Origin: Akkermansia muciniphila
GTDB taxonomy: Bacteria; Verrucomicrobiota; Verrucomicrobiia; Verrucomicrobiales; V1-33
Assembly: GCA_945900785.1 (NCBI GenBank)
Contig: CAMDJM010000005.1
Span: forward strand, 1-64,000
Length of the DNA: 64,000 nucleotides
Reading direction: 5' to 3'
In this document: one piece after another, positions 1 to 9,587 of the stretch
Layout: each line of letters opens with the position of its first letter
Position numbering within the stretch: position 1 is the first letter of the stretch
The notes under the pieces: generated by a model
Databases searched by the model: none
What the model was told of the DNA's origin: nothing
The model's input: the letters and a program-made list of their open reading frames with translations, nothing else
Made by a program: the position numbers and the translations under genes

Positions 1-120
1 GTCACTCCGGAAGACGTGCTGCGTCAGATGGATCAGCGTCATCGAAAACGGCAGGCCTCCATCGACTCCGCCTACACCAGGCAAGCTCCTTGGGAGGAGC
101 CACCGGAGGAAATGCGCTGA
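1..120 (+). CDS. C-terminal end of an unidentified protein (partial)
   Basis: The first 39 codons of the window are open in frame 1 and end in TGA at 118-120; the start lies outside the window. The visible tail is hydrophilic, rich in Arg, Gln, Glu and Pro, and ends in PPEEMR. No motif is recognisable, so no function is assigned. The next gene starts 45 nt downstream on the same strand after an A/T-rich spacer. It could be a chance open frame, but the stop is followed by a plausible intergenic gap and there is no competing gene on the other strand. Confidence 0.4.
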   Translation, partial: VTPEDVLRQMDQRHRKRQASIDSAYTRQAPWEEPPEEMR

Positions 121-165
121 CTGTTATGGTATTTACCAAAGCAGAATTAAATTAAACCAACGTTT

Positions 166-2667
166 ATGAGAACAACATTCCTCCGAGGACTACCTTCCTT
201 TATTGTCAGCTGGTGCGCCATCGGCTCCGTCCAGGCAGGTCTGCTGACCAATCCCAGTTTCGAGGATAACTATAATCCGGCAGGGCCACATTACGGCCCG
301 ATCAATGGCTGGACTGGCGGCAGCGGGACGAACCGCTCCGACGGACCTTTCCACAATAATGGCACCCCTGTTACCGACGGACAGCAGATGGCGTTTCTTC
401 AAAACAGCAATGCGCTGACCCAGAACGTCAGTGGCCTGAGCGTGGGGCAGGATTATTGGGTCCAGTTTTTCTACGACGCGAGAGCGTGCTGTGGCGGCAG
501 CGTCGATCTGGCGACGAAGTGGGACGGGACGACTCTGGATTCCATCAGCGGGGTCACGCCTTCCCTCGGGGGAGCTGGTTATAAGTTCCGGAATGTTCCA
601 TTCACGGCGGCTGCCGAAAGTGGCACCCTCGCCCTCACCACGACTGTCCTGGGGGATGGCACGGGGTTGTTGGATGCTGTCTGCATCGTGCCCCATGCTG
701 CCGGGCAGGTGCCATTGATGAATCCCAGCTTTGAAGCCAGTGGCACCCAGACCGCCCTGGGGCCGGTGGCAGGCTGGACTGGCTCCGGGGCAGGCCTGGC
801 AGGGGTAGACGTGGACGGCGGCACCTACGCCAACAATGGAACCATCCCCGAGCAGGATCATGTCGGCTATATCCAGGGGGAGTTTGTGGCTTCACAGACC
901 CTGCGGGCGCTGGTGCAGGGCGAGACGTATGCCGTGAGTTTCCGCTACAATGCAACGACGGGGGAGGCTCCCGAGTTGCAGGTGAAGGTGGATGGAAACC
1001 AAATCTTCAGTCAGGCGGTGACCCCGGTGGGCGGCGTTGCGGCCTACCGCAGTGGCACTGCGAATTTCGTGGCGGGTTCCACCAGCGCGGAGTTGAGCTT
1101 CGCCCAGACATCTGCCACAGGGAATCCGACGGTGCTGCTGGATGACATCCGGGTGACTGGCGTCGTGGTGGAACCCCTCCCGGATCTGCAGGTGGGCCCG
1201 GCCGTTCTCGAGTTGGGCCCCGGCAACCGCGGCACCGTTTCCATCGCAGTTTCAGCACGCCGGCTGGAACTCGGAGATGCCATCGTGAAGGTCCGGATGA
1301 CCAATGAAAATGTGGCCCGTTTTGTGGATGCGGATGTCGATGGGCTCGTGACTCTCACTTTCCCTGCCAATGGTCCGGACACGGTGCTGACCACGGAAGT
1401 CGAAGGCGTGGGACGCGGAGCCACGATCATGGCGGTGGTGGAAAACGGGGATCTCCCGGGAGTGAATGGCAGCGTCAGGATCGATGGCGTCACCTCCCAT
1501 GTGCTCAATGCCAGCTTTGAAAGCACCGGGGCAACCCCCGGTGTGGGTTATGGTCCCATTATGGCTTGGAGCGGGGGGCCTGACGGCCGCGGCTTAAATA
1601 CCTTGGGCATGCCCTTTTTTGACAACGGAACGGGGCCGGACCGCAACCAGGTGGCCTTCCTCCAGGGATCCCAGGCCCTGAATCAAATGGTGACAGGGCT
1701 GACCCCTGGCCAAACCTATCAGGTGCAGGCTTTCTATAACGTCCGGAACTGCTGCGGTGGAACCATGGACTTCAAGATGCGATTCGCTGGCGCAGAACTG
1801 CTGGCAGAGAGCGGAGTGTCGGCCGTGGGTGCCGGGCAGCCGTTTCATTTTGCGGCGGCCACCTTCACCGCAGCAGGGACGGATGGCCTCCTGGAATTCA
1901 CCTCCACGGCTGCGGGCGATGCCACCCTCCTGCTGGACGCCGTCTGCATCGTCCCTGTCAGCCCTGGCGAGATCACCATCAAAAACCCCAGCTTCGAAGC
2001 TTCCGGCACGCCGGCGGGAGTGGGCTACCAGGAAGCCCTGGCTGGCTGGAGTGCCACGGGTGGCCACGGGGTCAATGTGGATGGAGCCGGCCCATTCAGC
2101 GACAACGGCACCGCCGGTGCCCAGGACCGGGTGGCCTTTATCCAAGGGACCGGAGCTTCCCTTTCACAGGTCATCGAAGGCCTGATCCCCAATGAGGAAT
2201 ACACCCTGACTTTCCTCGTGAATGCCCGCAATGGAGATTCCGCCGGACCCACCCCTTATCAATTACTGATCGATGGCGCGACGGTGTTTGAGGACAATCA
2301 GACCGCTACGGGCGGGGCAAATCCCTACACCCGCCGCTCCATCATCTTCAAGCCAAACGACGTGAGCGCCACGGTGCGCGTGGCGGTGCCGGCCACTGAA
2401 GATCAATCGCTGCTCCTGGATGACTTCCATCTCTATACCGGAAATGGCCCGGCCGTCGCCCTCTCCATCAATGTTCTCGCCGGAAATGCCGTGGACATCA
2501 CCTGGCCCCTCAGTGCCCCCGTGAATTTGACACTTCAGTCCAGCCCCTCCCTCACCACCGGCACCTGGGCGAACGTGGAAGCCCTGCCCTTCGTGGAGGG
2601 AAATCTGAATCACGTGCAGGACGTGGTGGATGGACCAAAGCGCTTCTACCGCCTCGTGAAACCCTGA
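166..2667 (+). CDS. secreted multi-domain protein with four NPSFE-type beta-sandwich modules
   Basis: An 833-residue exported protein. Residues 1-25 form a signal peptide (basic start, hydrophobic core, cleavage near SVQAG). Four related modules follow, each opening with NPSFE or NASFE at about residues 29, 186, 448 and 607, with internal GW, QxxAFLQ and LLDAVCIVP/LLDD signatures. They resemble galactose-binding-like or DUF642-like beta-sandwich domains, so carbohydrate or cell-wall binding is an inference. A different beta-rich stretch (about 335-440) lies between modules 2 and 3. Modules 1 and 3 are more similar to each other (both carry a conserved CCGG) than to 2 and 4, suggesting duplication of a two-module unit. 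The C-terminus ending FYRLVKP matches a tail often seen on verrucomicrobial secreted proteins. No catalytic domain is visible. Confidence 0.75.
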   Translation: MRTTFLRGLPSFIVSWCAIGSVQAGLLTNPSFEDNYNPAGPHYGPINGWTGGSGTNRSDGPFHNNGTPVTDGQQMAFLQNSNALTQNVSGLSVGQDYWVQFFYDARACCGGSVDLATKWDGTTLDSISGVTPSLGGAGYKFRNVPFTAAAESGTLALTTTVLGDGTGLLDAVCIVPHAAGQVPLMNPSFEASGTQTALGPVAGWTGSGAGLAGVDVDGGTYANNGTIPEQDHVGYIQGEFVASQTLRALVQGETYAVSFRYNATTGEAPELQVKVDGNQIFSQAVTPVGGVAAYRSGTANFVAGSTSAELSFAQTSATGNPTVLLDDIRVTGVVVEPLPDLQVGPAVLELGPGNRGTVSIAVSARRLELGDAIVKVRMTNENVARFVDADVDGLVTLTFPANGPDTVLTTEVEGVGRGATIMAVVENGDLPGVNGSVRIDGVTSHVLNASFESTGATPGVGYGPIMAWSGGPDGRGLNTLGMPFFDNGTGPDRNQVAFLQGSQALNQMVTGLTPGQTYQVQAFYNVRNCCGGTMDFKMRFAGAELLAESGVSAVGAGQPFHFAAATFTAAGTDGLLEFTSTAAGDATLLLDAVCIVPVSPGEITIKNPSFEASGTPAGVGYQEALAGWSATGGHGVNVDGAGPFSDNGTAGAQDRVAFIQGTGASLSQVIEGLIPNEEYTLTFLVNARNGDSAGPTPYQLLIDGATVFEDNQTATGGANPYTRRSIIFKPNDVSATVRVAVPATEDQSLLLDDFHLYTGNGPAVALSINVLAGNAVDITWPLSAPVNLTLQSSPSLTTGTWANVEALPFVEGNLNHVQDVVDGPKRFYRLVKP

Positions 2668-2718
2668 GCGCCCGCCTTATCCAGCCGGATCCCATTCCGG
2701 CACTTTTGGCCGCTTTTG

Positions 2719-3849
2719 TCAGGAGACTGCTTTAAGTGGGGTCTCGACGAGGCCTTCGGCAGTCTCCTGCTTGAGGCGGAGCTGGCCGCAGGCCGCATCA
2801 ATGTCATGGCCTTTTTCGCGGCGGATCGTGGCCGGCACTCCGTTGGCTACCAGGGTGGCACAAAAAGCATCCTGCTGGGCTTCCGAGGGGCGGACCCAAG
2901 GCAGGCCTTCGACGGTGTTGTAGGGGATCAGGTTGACCTTGGCCTCCAGGGAACGCACCCGGCGCGCCAGGGCTTTGGCCTGGTCCAGGCCATCGTTAAT
3001 GCCTTCGATGAGGATGTATTCCATGGTGATCTTGTGTTTACTGCGCTGGCGGAAATAGCGCAGGGCATCGAAAAGTTCCTCCAGGGGATACTTGCTATTT
3101 ACCGGCATGATTTTGCTGCGCACCTCGTCGGTGGCCCCATGCAGGGAGATGGCCAGGCGGACCTTGAGAGGAAAATCCGCCAGCTTTTTGATCTGGGGGG
3201 CCAATCCGCTGGTGGAGACGGTGATGTGCCGGGCACCGATATTAAGGCCCCATTGGCCCTGAAGAATCTGCAGGGCCCGGGTGAGATTGGTGAAATTCGC
3301 CAGCGGCTCGCCCATGCCCATGAAGACGATGTTATCGATACGCTCCCCGGCCTCGCGTTCCGCCGCCATCACCTGCTCCACGATTTCATCCGCACGGAGA
3401 TTCCGCGTGAAGCCGGCGAGGCCGCTGGCGCAGAATTTACAATCATAGGCACAGCCCACCTGGCTGGAGACGCAGAGGGTCAGGCGGTCGCTCTGGTTGC
3501 CCATGAATCCCTTGTTAGCCGGGATGAGCACACTCTCAACATAGCGGCCATCGTGCAGCCGGAAGAGGAATTTGCGCGTGGTATCCTTCGCGCCTTGGAT
3601 TTTGGCGGTGCGCAGGCTGTGGAAAGGATGGGAGGCCGCCAGACTTTCCCGCAGAGACGCGGGCAGATTGGTCATTTCCGCATAGTTAAGAGCACGCTTT
3701 TGGAAAACCCATTCCTGGATCTGCTTCGCCCGGTAAGGCTTTTCACCGGCAGCGCTCAGGGCGGCGGCGAGTTCGTCAGGCAGCAGTCCGGTCAGGGCGG
3801 TCGCGGCATGGGGAGGTGGGCTGGGAAGAGTGTCAGAAGATTCCGGCAT
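2719..3849 (-). CDS. rlmN: 23S rRNA (adenine-C2)-methyltransferase RlmN
   Basis: A 376-residue radical-SAM enzyme, normal length for RlmN, which methylates C2 of A2503 in 23S rRNA and A37 of some tRNAs. The radical-SAM cluster motif CAYDCKFC gives Cys133, Cys137 and Cys140. The N-terminal region has the family's KPYRAKQIQEW helix. The MGMGEPL and ISLHG segments follow, and the C-terminal DIDAACGQL carries the second methyl-carrying cysteine, so both catalytic cysteines are present. It is convergent with the upstream secreted-protein gene (about 50 nt apart). No Shine-Dalgarno sequence precedes the ATG. Confidence 0.95.
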   Translation of the reverse strand: MPESSDTLPSPPPHAATALTGLLPDELAAALSAAGEKPYRAKQIQEWVFQKRALNYAEMTNLPASLRESLAASHPFHSLRTAKIQGAKDTTRKFLFRLHDGRYVESVLIPANKGFMGNQSDRLTLCVSSQVGCAYDCKFCASGLAGFTRNLRADEIVEQVMAAEREAGERIDNIVFMGMGEPLANFTNLTRALQILQGQWGLNIGARHITVSTSGLAPQIKKLADFPLKVRLAISLHGATDEVRSKIMPVNSKYPLEELFDALRYFRQRSKHKITMEYILIEGINDGLDQAKALARRVRSLEAKVNLIPYNTVEGLPWVRPSEAQQDAFCATLVANGVPATIRREKGHDIDAACGQLRLKQETAEGLVETPLKAVS

Positions 3850-3879
3850 CCTGGACCATAGGCCATCGGAAACGAATTT

Positions 3880-4260
3880 GAAGGCGGAATTGCGGCAGAC
3901 CTCCTGGGCTCTGGAAAAATTTCCCCTGCATCAACCGCAGCCCCAAGCGCCCAGCGGTCCTGTCCAGCGGGATCGGATCTCTATCCCCATTCTTTACCCT
4001 GGAGCCCCCCGGGTGCATGGGGACGATGAGACAGAGGTTTACCGGGTGCTGTGCGGAGCGGTGGAAGAAGTGCTGGGTGATTGGGGAGTGGAGGCCTCCG
4101 GCGGGGTGTATGGGGCGGACGGGGAGCACACGCGCCCCCGCGTGTCCTCCCCGGTGCCCCGCCGGGGAGATTTTCAGCGAGCGGCTTTCCCGGTGATTGT
4201 TTTGAGCTGTTGCCCCCCTGCTGACGCCCGATGGCAGGCCAAGAAAGCCTCCCGGTGACA
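3880..4260 (+). pseudogene. possible decayed lipoate-protein ligase-like remnant
   Basis: No intact gene fits this stretch. In the + strand frame used near 3965-4110 the translation contains RDRISIPILYPGAP and then YRVLCGAVEEVLGDWGVEAS, which resembles the core of lipoate-protein ligase A/octanoyltransferase-like proteins. Further on, another frame gives GDCFELLPPC followed by a stop, and near 4231 a third reads DGRPRKPPGD, where intact relatives have a CFE segment and DGRKxxGG. The three pieces are in the right order but in different frames, with a hairpin repeat (4121-4168) between them. This reads as a decayed copy, but resemblance by eye is weak evidence and chance open frames in high-GC DNA are common. 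Confidence 0.25.
4121..4168. repeat. GC-rich double hairpin, copy 1 of a dispersed element
   Basis: Two adjacent inverted repeats: ACACGCG/CGCGTGT (4128-4145, 4-nt C loop) and TCCCCGG/CCGGGGA (4148-4168). The first hairpin with its GGGGAGC leader recurs at 43088-43112 with one C fewer in the loop, so it is a dispersed intergenic repeat and not part of a gene. Confidence 0.65.
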
Positions 4261-4389
4261 AGCGCCTGGATTTTGCCTGGCAGGAGGTGACTTCAGGTTG
4301 TCAATGCGTTCCGGGCTTATATCGTGACAGCAGGCGGTGTGATGCACACAGCGCGTCCTGTTTTTATTTCACATCGAAATTTCCGTTTT

Positions 4390-7242
4390 ATGTCCGAGTC
4401 TGCTCCCTCTTCTGACAAAAATCCCCCACTCCCAAAAATATCCGACCGGGCTGCCCTGGAAGCGGCCATCGCTGGTGCGGCCGGGCTTTTGCTGGGCAGG
4501 CTCCTTTTGGGACGCGGGGCGGGCCTCCTGGCGGGCGGCACAGCCGTGGCGGCCCGTCTCCTTACGGCTGCTGCACGCCCGACTTCCACCCCACCTGCCG
4601 CGCCGGCGGATGGTGGATCGTCAGACGTCGCGGCATCCGGGCCAGAGGTCCCCCTCTGCCCCCCGGCCGAAGCACCGGAAACTGCCCCTGACGGGTCATC
4701 TGTCGGGGAAGCACCCGACGATGAAGGATCTCTTGACGCAACGCTCATCGTCGAACCCCCCGGAATCACCAGCCCGGAAGTCCTTCCGGTGGAGTCCTCC
4801 CCCCTGGCGGCGGAGTCAACTTCCCCCATCAGTCCAGGAGAACTATTATCTGCGAGTCTCGCGGCCCTGGCTGCGAAATCATCCATGGCCGCCACGGCTG
4901 CACCCTCCGCTTTCCTGACGGCCCCCGACCTCCCCAGCGCCCCGCTGGAGCCTGAAGCTTTCAAGACCCCGCGATTTCCCACGCCCACCGCTTGGGCAGC
5001 AGCACCACCGCCGGCCCTGCCTCCGGAGGAAAATGACGTGTTTGATCCGAACCCCGGGCCGGGTCCCAATCCCCTTTGGGCAGTCGACCTCCCCTCCGGG
5101 CCGGAGGTGCCATGGTTCAGCGATCCCATGGAAATCCCCCAGCATTTTTCCAGCGAAGCAAGCCCAGAGCCGCTTGAAGTTCCAGCGTTTCCCGGAACGG
5201 CGGCACCAGCAACCGGGACCGTAGAACCCGACCCAACGCCAGACGGAACTCCGGAGGCAGCATTGACGGGAGAACTGGACCGATCCAACGGGGCTTTTGC
5301 GAATCTATTCCAGCCTTTCCAAGCGCCCCCTGACACCTCGCCTGCTGATCCGCCTGCCGCGCCTCTGGCAGAAGTGCCTCCTGATGACAGCCCGCTCCCC
5401 GCCTTCCCCAATCCGCCTGCATCCAGCTTTGCGGAATCCAGCCCATTTAATAGTCCCGGCCCTGCGATAGTGGCCTTGGCCCCGGTCCCGAATTTACCCC
5501 CCTTTCCCTTCTTGTCCGCCACCGGTCCACACCCGGAAGACATTTGGAAAGCGGCCGCCAAGGAAGCCACGGCCCCCATCGCCGCAGTGGCTGGACCCCC
5601 TGCTTCCGGAGTCCAGCCCTCCACGGCGCTCCCGGTCCAAATCGACAGCCCCCCGCCAACACTCACCCCGTTCACCCCCGCCGACAGCCTACCGGACTTT
5701 CCCGCCCCTGATTCCACGCCAGGAACGCCCGGTCCAAGCCTCCCTGCGGCTGGCCCGGAGCCTGCAGGCGCTGACCATTCAGAACACGCTCCTCCTACCT
5801 TCCCGGCCCGGCCCCGGACAGAACCCATTCCCGCAACATCCGGCCCCTTCCCTGCCCCGGAAGCCAGCCCTTTGCCCGTTGCCGGCACCCTCCCCGCGTC
5901 AATGCTACCCGTCCCGGTCAGCCCTTTTGCTTCCCTTCATCCCAGCGGAGCCACCGCTGCTCCGGCAGAAGCCACCGCCGTCATCCGCACCCCCTCTGAA
6001 GCCTTTGCCGCCCACAGTGCTCCTGACACCTTGCCGGCGGCTCCGCCCACCCCGGACTCCACCGGAACCCCTTTTCCAAACCCTGCTCCGCTCCCACCAG
6101 CCCCTGCCACCAGTTCAGTCCCGCTCACCTTCGGCAAGGCGGGCAGCGTCACGGCTCCAGCCACGGCCCATTCCGGCCAAGCACCCGCCTATGCCATCCC
6201 TCCCGGTGCTAGCCAGCCTGCCCGGCAGAAAGCCCCCCCTTCGGGAAAACGCACTCCCTTTGGCCTCATCATCTTCCTCACCCTCGTGCTGGGCCTGGTG
6301 CTCTTTTACCGGCATGAGCAAAGCAAAAAAGCGGCTGCCGCCACCGCGCCCGCTTCGCTGCCCCTCCCTGCCTCTTCCACTACGGCACCAGCCGCGTCCA
6401 CGCCGCTCCCCAAGCCAGCTGCCCCCACGCCTTCGCCCACCGTGATTCCCGCAACGCCCCCTGCTGCTCCGGCCACGCCGCCCACCCCCAACCCAGCCGC
6501 TCCCGGGTCCCCAAAAATTGCCGGAGCGCCCCCGGCCACGCCAGCCGCTGAACCTGTGATCCATGGGGAAGCCATCCCAGGGGTCTCCCAGGACTTTGCT
6601 CCCGGCAGTCCGGAGGAACAATCCTATCAGACCCTCGAAAAGCTCCTCACCGCCCGCAAACCGGACGAAATCAAGGCCTACGTCCATCAACCCGCCGAAG
6701 CCCTGCGCAAAGCCTCCTCCTATTTTCCGGGCGGAGATCTGAACCCCGCTCCGTGGCACCGGATTTTCTACGATTCCTCCACCCAAATCCCCAAATCCGC
6801 CTACAAAGCCCGTCTCTTCCGGGTCATCACCGACGCCGTGCCCTTGGGTTTTCCTGTCGCCGTCGAAGAAACCGCCAACGCTCCACGCATCGATTACGAC
6901 GCCTTCATTCAATGCCGCAACCGCATGCTCGACACCTTTCTCACGACTCCTTCAGCCCCCCCCGACCGCTTCCTCGCCGTCATGAAGCGCGCCCATTATT
7001 TTGGCGATCAGCTCACAGACGCTGAACTCCAGGAACTCATCTGTCTGGAAGTCAGTTGCCCCAACCCCGGAGCCAACAAGCAACCCGTTTTCATCCCCAA
7101 AAACACCGAGTTTGGCAAAATGGCCCTGCGCCGCTTCACCTGGGACAAGAGTTTCACCCCGATCATCGAACTCGCCCATACCCCGCGCTACATCCAATTG
7201 ACCGCCATCGTCCAGGACGCCTGGCGCCCGGTGACACCATGA
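4390..7242 (+). CDS. Pro/Ala-rich single-pass membrane protein with a C-terminal globular domain
   Basis: About 950 residues from the ATG at 4390 (the frame is open from a GTG at 4324; the ATG is preferred because MSESAPSS reads as a natural cytoplasmic N-terminus). Order: a short region with a Gly/Leu/Ala-rich hydrophobic stretch (about 22-60), roughly 560 residues of low-complexity Pro/Ala/Glu/Ser, one strong transmembrane helix (GLIIFLTLVLGLVLFY, about 625-640), a second Pro/Ala linker (to about 725), then about 220 residues of ordinary composition. The topology suggests a long cytoplasmic tether and an exported C-terminal domain. That domain (YQTLEKLLTARKPDEIKAY, then QCRNRMLDTFL) is not one I recognise. 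The reverse strand is also open for much of this length because of base composition; the codon pattern favours the + strand. Function unknown. Confidence 0.7.
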   Translation: MSESAPSSDKNPPLPKISDRAALEAAIAGAAGLLLGRLLLGRGAGLLAGGTAVAARLLTAAARPTSTPPAAPADGGSSDVAASGPEVPLCPPAEAPETAPDGSSVGEAPDDEGSLDATLIVEPPGITSPEVLPVESSPLAAESTSPISPGELLSASLAALAAKSSMAATAAPSAFLTAPDLPSAPLEPEAFKTPRFPTPTAWAAAPPPALPPEENDVFDPNPGPGPNPLWAVDLPSGPEVPWFSDPMEIPQHFSSEASPEPLEVPAFPGTAAPATGTVEPDPTPDGTPEAALTGELDRSNGAFANLFQPFQAPPDTSPADPPAAPLAEVPPDDSPLPAFPNPPASSFAESSPFNSPGPAIVALAPVPNLPPFPFLSATGPHPEDIWKAAAKEATAPIAAVAGPPASGVQPSTALPVQIDSPPPTLTPFTPADSLPDFPAPDSTPGTPGPSLPAAGPEPAGADHSEHAPPTFPARPRTEPIPATSGPFPAPEASPLPVAGTLPASMLPVPVSPFASLHPSGATAAPAEATAVIRTPSEAFAAHSAPDTLPAAPPTPDSTGTPFPNPAPLPPAPATSSVPLTFGKAGSVTAPATAHSGQAPAYAIPPGASQPARQKAPPSGKRTPFGLIIFLTLVLGLVLFYRHEQSKKAAAATAPASLPLPASSTTAPAASTPLPKPAAPTPSPTVIPATPPAAPATPPTPNPAAPGSPKIAGAPPATPAAEPVIHGEAIPGVSQDFAPGSPEEQSYQTLEKLLTARKPDEIKAYVHQPAEALRKASSYFPGGDLNPAPWHRIFYDSSTQIPKSAYKARLFRVITDAVPLGFPVAVEETANAPRIDYDAFIQCRNRMLDTFLTTPSAPPDRFLAVMKRAHYFGDQLTDAELQELICLEVSCPNPGANKQPVFIPKNTEFGKMALRRFTWDKSFTPIIELAHTPRYIQLTAIVQDAWRPVTP

Positions 7243-7318
7243 CCCTCGACTCTCCCCGTGCCGCCTCCGGGGTCACCTGCCTGCGGATCTGTGCCATGAT
7301 TCCCTAACTGTATTTCGT

Positions 7319-8554
7319 TCAGGGCTGCGGCCTGGTGGCAGCAGGCAGACACATCAGGTGAGTCCGCGTGCGGAAGAAAAGCCGGCCGCCCGCGATGGCC
7401 GGAGTGGCGTCGGTGGATTCCCCGAGTTGTCCCTCCCCGAGCTTTTTAAACTGATCGCCGGCGGCCACCATGGCGACCTGGCCATTGCGGCCGGTGCAGA
7501 TGATTTTATCGCCAACCATGACCGGCGAGCTGTAAGCCTTGTCAGTAAACACGCGCTCACTGTAGACCTCCTTGCCATCGGCGGCGTTGACGCAGGTCAG
7601 CACCCCGCCATCCCCCAACAGATAGAGCCGGGTGCTGCTGCCGAGGGCGGTGGGCACGTAGGGCAGACCTTTTTTGCTTTGCCAGACCAGCTCCGGCCTG
7701 GGATCAGTGATCCGCACCGCCACAGAGGCCTTGCCCGTGCCGCCCTGGCCCATGGTCATGTAGCAAATATCCCCGGCCAGCACCGGCGAGGCCACGGGAC
7801 GGTCTGTGGGAGTGGCGTTTTCCACTTCCCAGAGCACTTTGCCATCGGCGGCATTCAGACAGGTGAGGGCCTTGGGGTTGCCGGACAGAATAACGGCTTC
7901 CCGGCCATCCGCCTGTTTGATCACCAGTGGGGTGGAAAAAGGCGTGCGGACACTTTGGCGGGGATGTTTCCAGACGGGGCTGCCATCCTCCGGCTTGAGG
8001 CCAAGGATGGCACTATCCGTGCCTGCATTGTCCTTGGCAATAATCAAAACGCCACCCGCCAGGATGGGGGAAGCACCGCTGCCATGCTCCTCCGCGTAGG
8101 GGCCCAGATCCTTGGTCCAAAGCGGCTTCCCGTCGTGGCTGAGCGCCATGGCCTTCATGTTTCCGCCATCAGCCCAGGCAAGGTAAACGCGCCCGGCATC
8201 CACACAGGGGGTGCTGCTGGCGAAGCTGTTGAACTGGTGCTTTCCGTAGCTGCTGAACTGGTCCATGACCCGCCACAATTCCCGCCCGGTGACGGCATCG
8301 TAGGCCAGCACCGCCCGCTGGCCGGGTTCGGTGGTTTCGCTGGTGAGGAAGAGCCGGGTGCCCCACAACACGGGAGAAGAAACGCCTTCCCCGGGCAGGG
8401 TGATTTTCCAGGCAAAATCCTTTTCCGAGAAGTTGTCAGGAAAATTCCCGTCCGGACTGGTGCCCGCCCCGGCGGGGCCGCGGAAGCGGGTCCATTCCTG
8501 GGCGGAAACCGCTCCCGTGAATAAAGTGAGGGTCAGGAAAAGGAACCGTTTCAT
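7319..8554 (-). CDS. exported PQQ-like beta-propeller protein
   Basis: 411 residues. The frame is open further upstream, but the ATG at 8554 starts a clean signal peptide (MKRFLFLTLTLFTGAVSA) directly before EWTRFRGP, the usual mature start of verrucomicrobial PQQ-like propellers. Repeated blades carry AxDAxTGxELW, LNAADGKVLW and VNAADGKEVY signatures, the PQQ/WD-like fold. No dehydrogenase cysteine pair or heme motif is present, so this is probably a structural or binding propeller rather than a quinoprotein dehydrogenase. It starts 20 nt after the fabD stop on the same strand and is probably cotranscribed with fabD, although the functions look unrelated. Confidence 0.8.
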   Translation of the reverse strand: MKRFLFLTLTLFTGAVSAQEWTRFRGPAGAGTSPDGNFPDNFSEKDFAWKITLPGEGVSSPVLWGTRLFLTSETTEPGQRAVLAYDAVTGRELWRVMDQFSSYGKHQFNSFASSTPCVDAGRVYLAWADGGNMKAMALSHDGKPLWTKDLGPYAEEHGSGASPILAGGVLIIAKDNAGTDSAILGLKPEDGSPVWKHPRQSVRTPFSTPLVIKQADGREAVILSGNPKALTCLNAADGKVLWEVENATPTDRPVASPVLAGDICYMTMGQGGTGKASVAVRITDPRPELVWQSKKGLPYVPTALGSSTRLYLLGDGGVLTCVNAADGKEVYSERVFTDKAYSSPVMVGDKIICTGRNGQVAMVAAGDQFKKLGEGQLGESTDATPAIAGGRLFFRTRTHLMCLPAATRPQP

Positions 8555-8574
8555 GGATGGGGTGGGAGTGGGGG

Positions 8575-9504
8575 TCAGGAGGCGAGCGCAGCGGCGGCTT
8601 TCCCGAGGGAGGCTGGATCGGATACGGAGTGAACTTCCACTCCCTTGCGGATGCGGCCCAGCATTCCCGCCAGTTGGCCTCCGGGCCCCAGTTCGAGGAA
8701 GCAATCATGCCCCTGGGCGAGGAGGTATTCCATACTTTGCGCCCAGCGCACCGAGCCGGTGACCTGCCGTTCCAGGGTGCGCCGGATCTCCCCGGCCCCG
8801 GCTACAGGCAGGGCGTCCAGATTGCAGACGACAGGAAAAGCGGGATCTGCCAGGGCGACCCCGGCGAGTTCGGCCCGCAGCTTTTCCTGGGCGGAAATCA
8901 TGAGCCGTGAATGATAGGCTCCGGCCACCGGCAGTTCCTTGCCACGCAATCCACGCTCCTTGGCCATGGCAGCGGTGCGGAGGATGTTTTCCCTGGCCCC
9001 ACTGAGCACGATCTGCCCGGGGGTGTTGAAGTTCGCCAGATCCACCCCGCAATCTGCGGCCAACTGGCGCACCGCAGCTTCCTCACCGCCCAGCATGGCG
9101 ATCATGCTGCCCTGGGTGGCCTGACAGGCCTCCTCCATGAACCGGCCGCGTTGCGCCACCAGCTTCAGGCCATCGGCAAAACCAAAGGTCCCGGCGGCGG
9201 CATGGGCGGTGAATTCCCCAAGGGACAAGCCGGCGGCGGCAGCGATTTCCAGATCCGGCAGGACTTCCTGCAGCGCGGCGAGGCAGGCGAGGCCGTGGGC
9301 ATAAAGCGCCGGCTGACACCGGCTGGTGCGCGTCAGCTCCTCCATGGGCCCCTCAAACATCACGGAAGTCAGGGAAAAACCCAGCACTTCATCCGCCTGT
9401 TCGAGCACGCGGCGCGCCACCGCAGAAGCTGCGGCGAGGGCCTGCCCCATCCCAACCGTCTGGGCCCCCTGACCGGAAAACAACAATACGACCTTTTTAC
9501 TCAT
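8575..9504 (-). CDS. fabD: malonyl-CoA:acyl carrier protein transacylase FabD
   Basis: 309 residues, typical for FabD, which moves the malonyl group from CoA to acyl carrier protein at the entry to fatty-acid elongation in the cytoplasm. The N-terminal GQGAQTVGMG motif forms the oxyanion loop; the nucleophile is Ser94 in GLSLGEF (the His of the E. coli GHSLG is Leu here, a known natural variant); the catalytic His lies in GAYHSRLM. No other fab genes (fabH, fabG, acpP) flank it, which is unusual. A PQQ-like propeller gene follows closely. Confidence 0.93.
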   Translation of the reverse strand: MSKKVVLLFSGQGAQTVGMGQALAAASAVARRVLEQADEVLGFSLTSVMFEGPMEELTRTSRCQPALYAHGLACLAALQEVLPDLEIAAAAGLSLGEFTAHAAAGTFGFADGLKLVAQRGRFMEEACQATQGSMIAMLGGEEAAVRQLAADCGVDLANFNTPGQIVLSGARENILRTAAMAKERGLRGKELPVAGAYHSRLMISAQEKLRAELAGVALADPAFPVVCNLDALPVAGAGEIRRTLERQVTGSVRWAQSMEYLLAQGHDCFLELGPGGQLAGMLGRIRKGVEVHSVSDPASLGKAAAALAS

Positions 9505-9587
9505 AAGCGCCCATCTTAGGACGCGCCCTTTCCCGCCTGCAAGCCCGGAACCTTCCCGTCGCAGGGATCAGGAAGCAGCCCCTGGCT

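Noticed and set aside
4317..5888. A 523-codon minus-strand frame antisense to the Pro/Ala-rich protein
   Set aside because: It is Gly/Ser/Ala low complexity, the expected complement of Pro/Ala codons, with no start context or domain.
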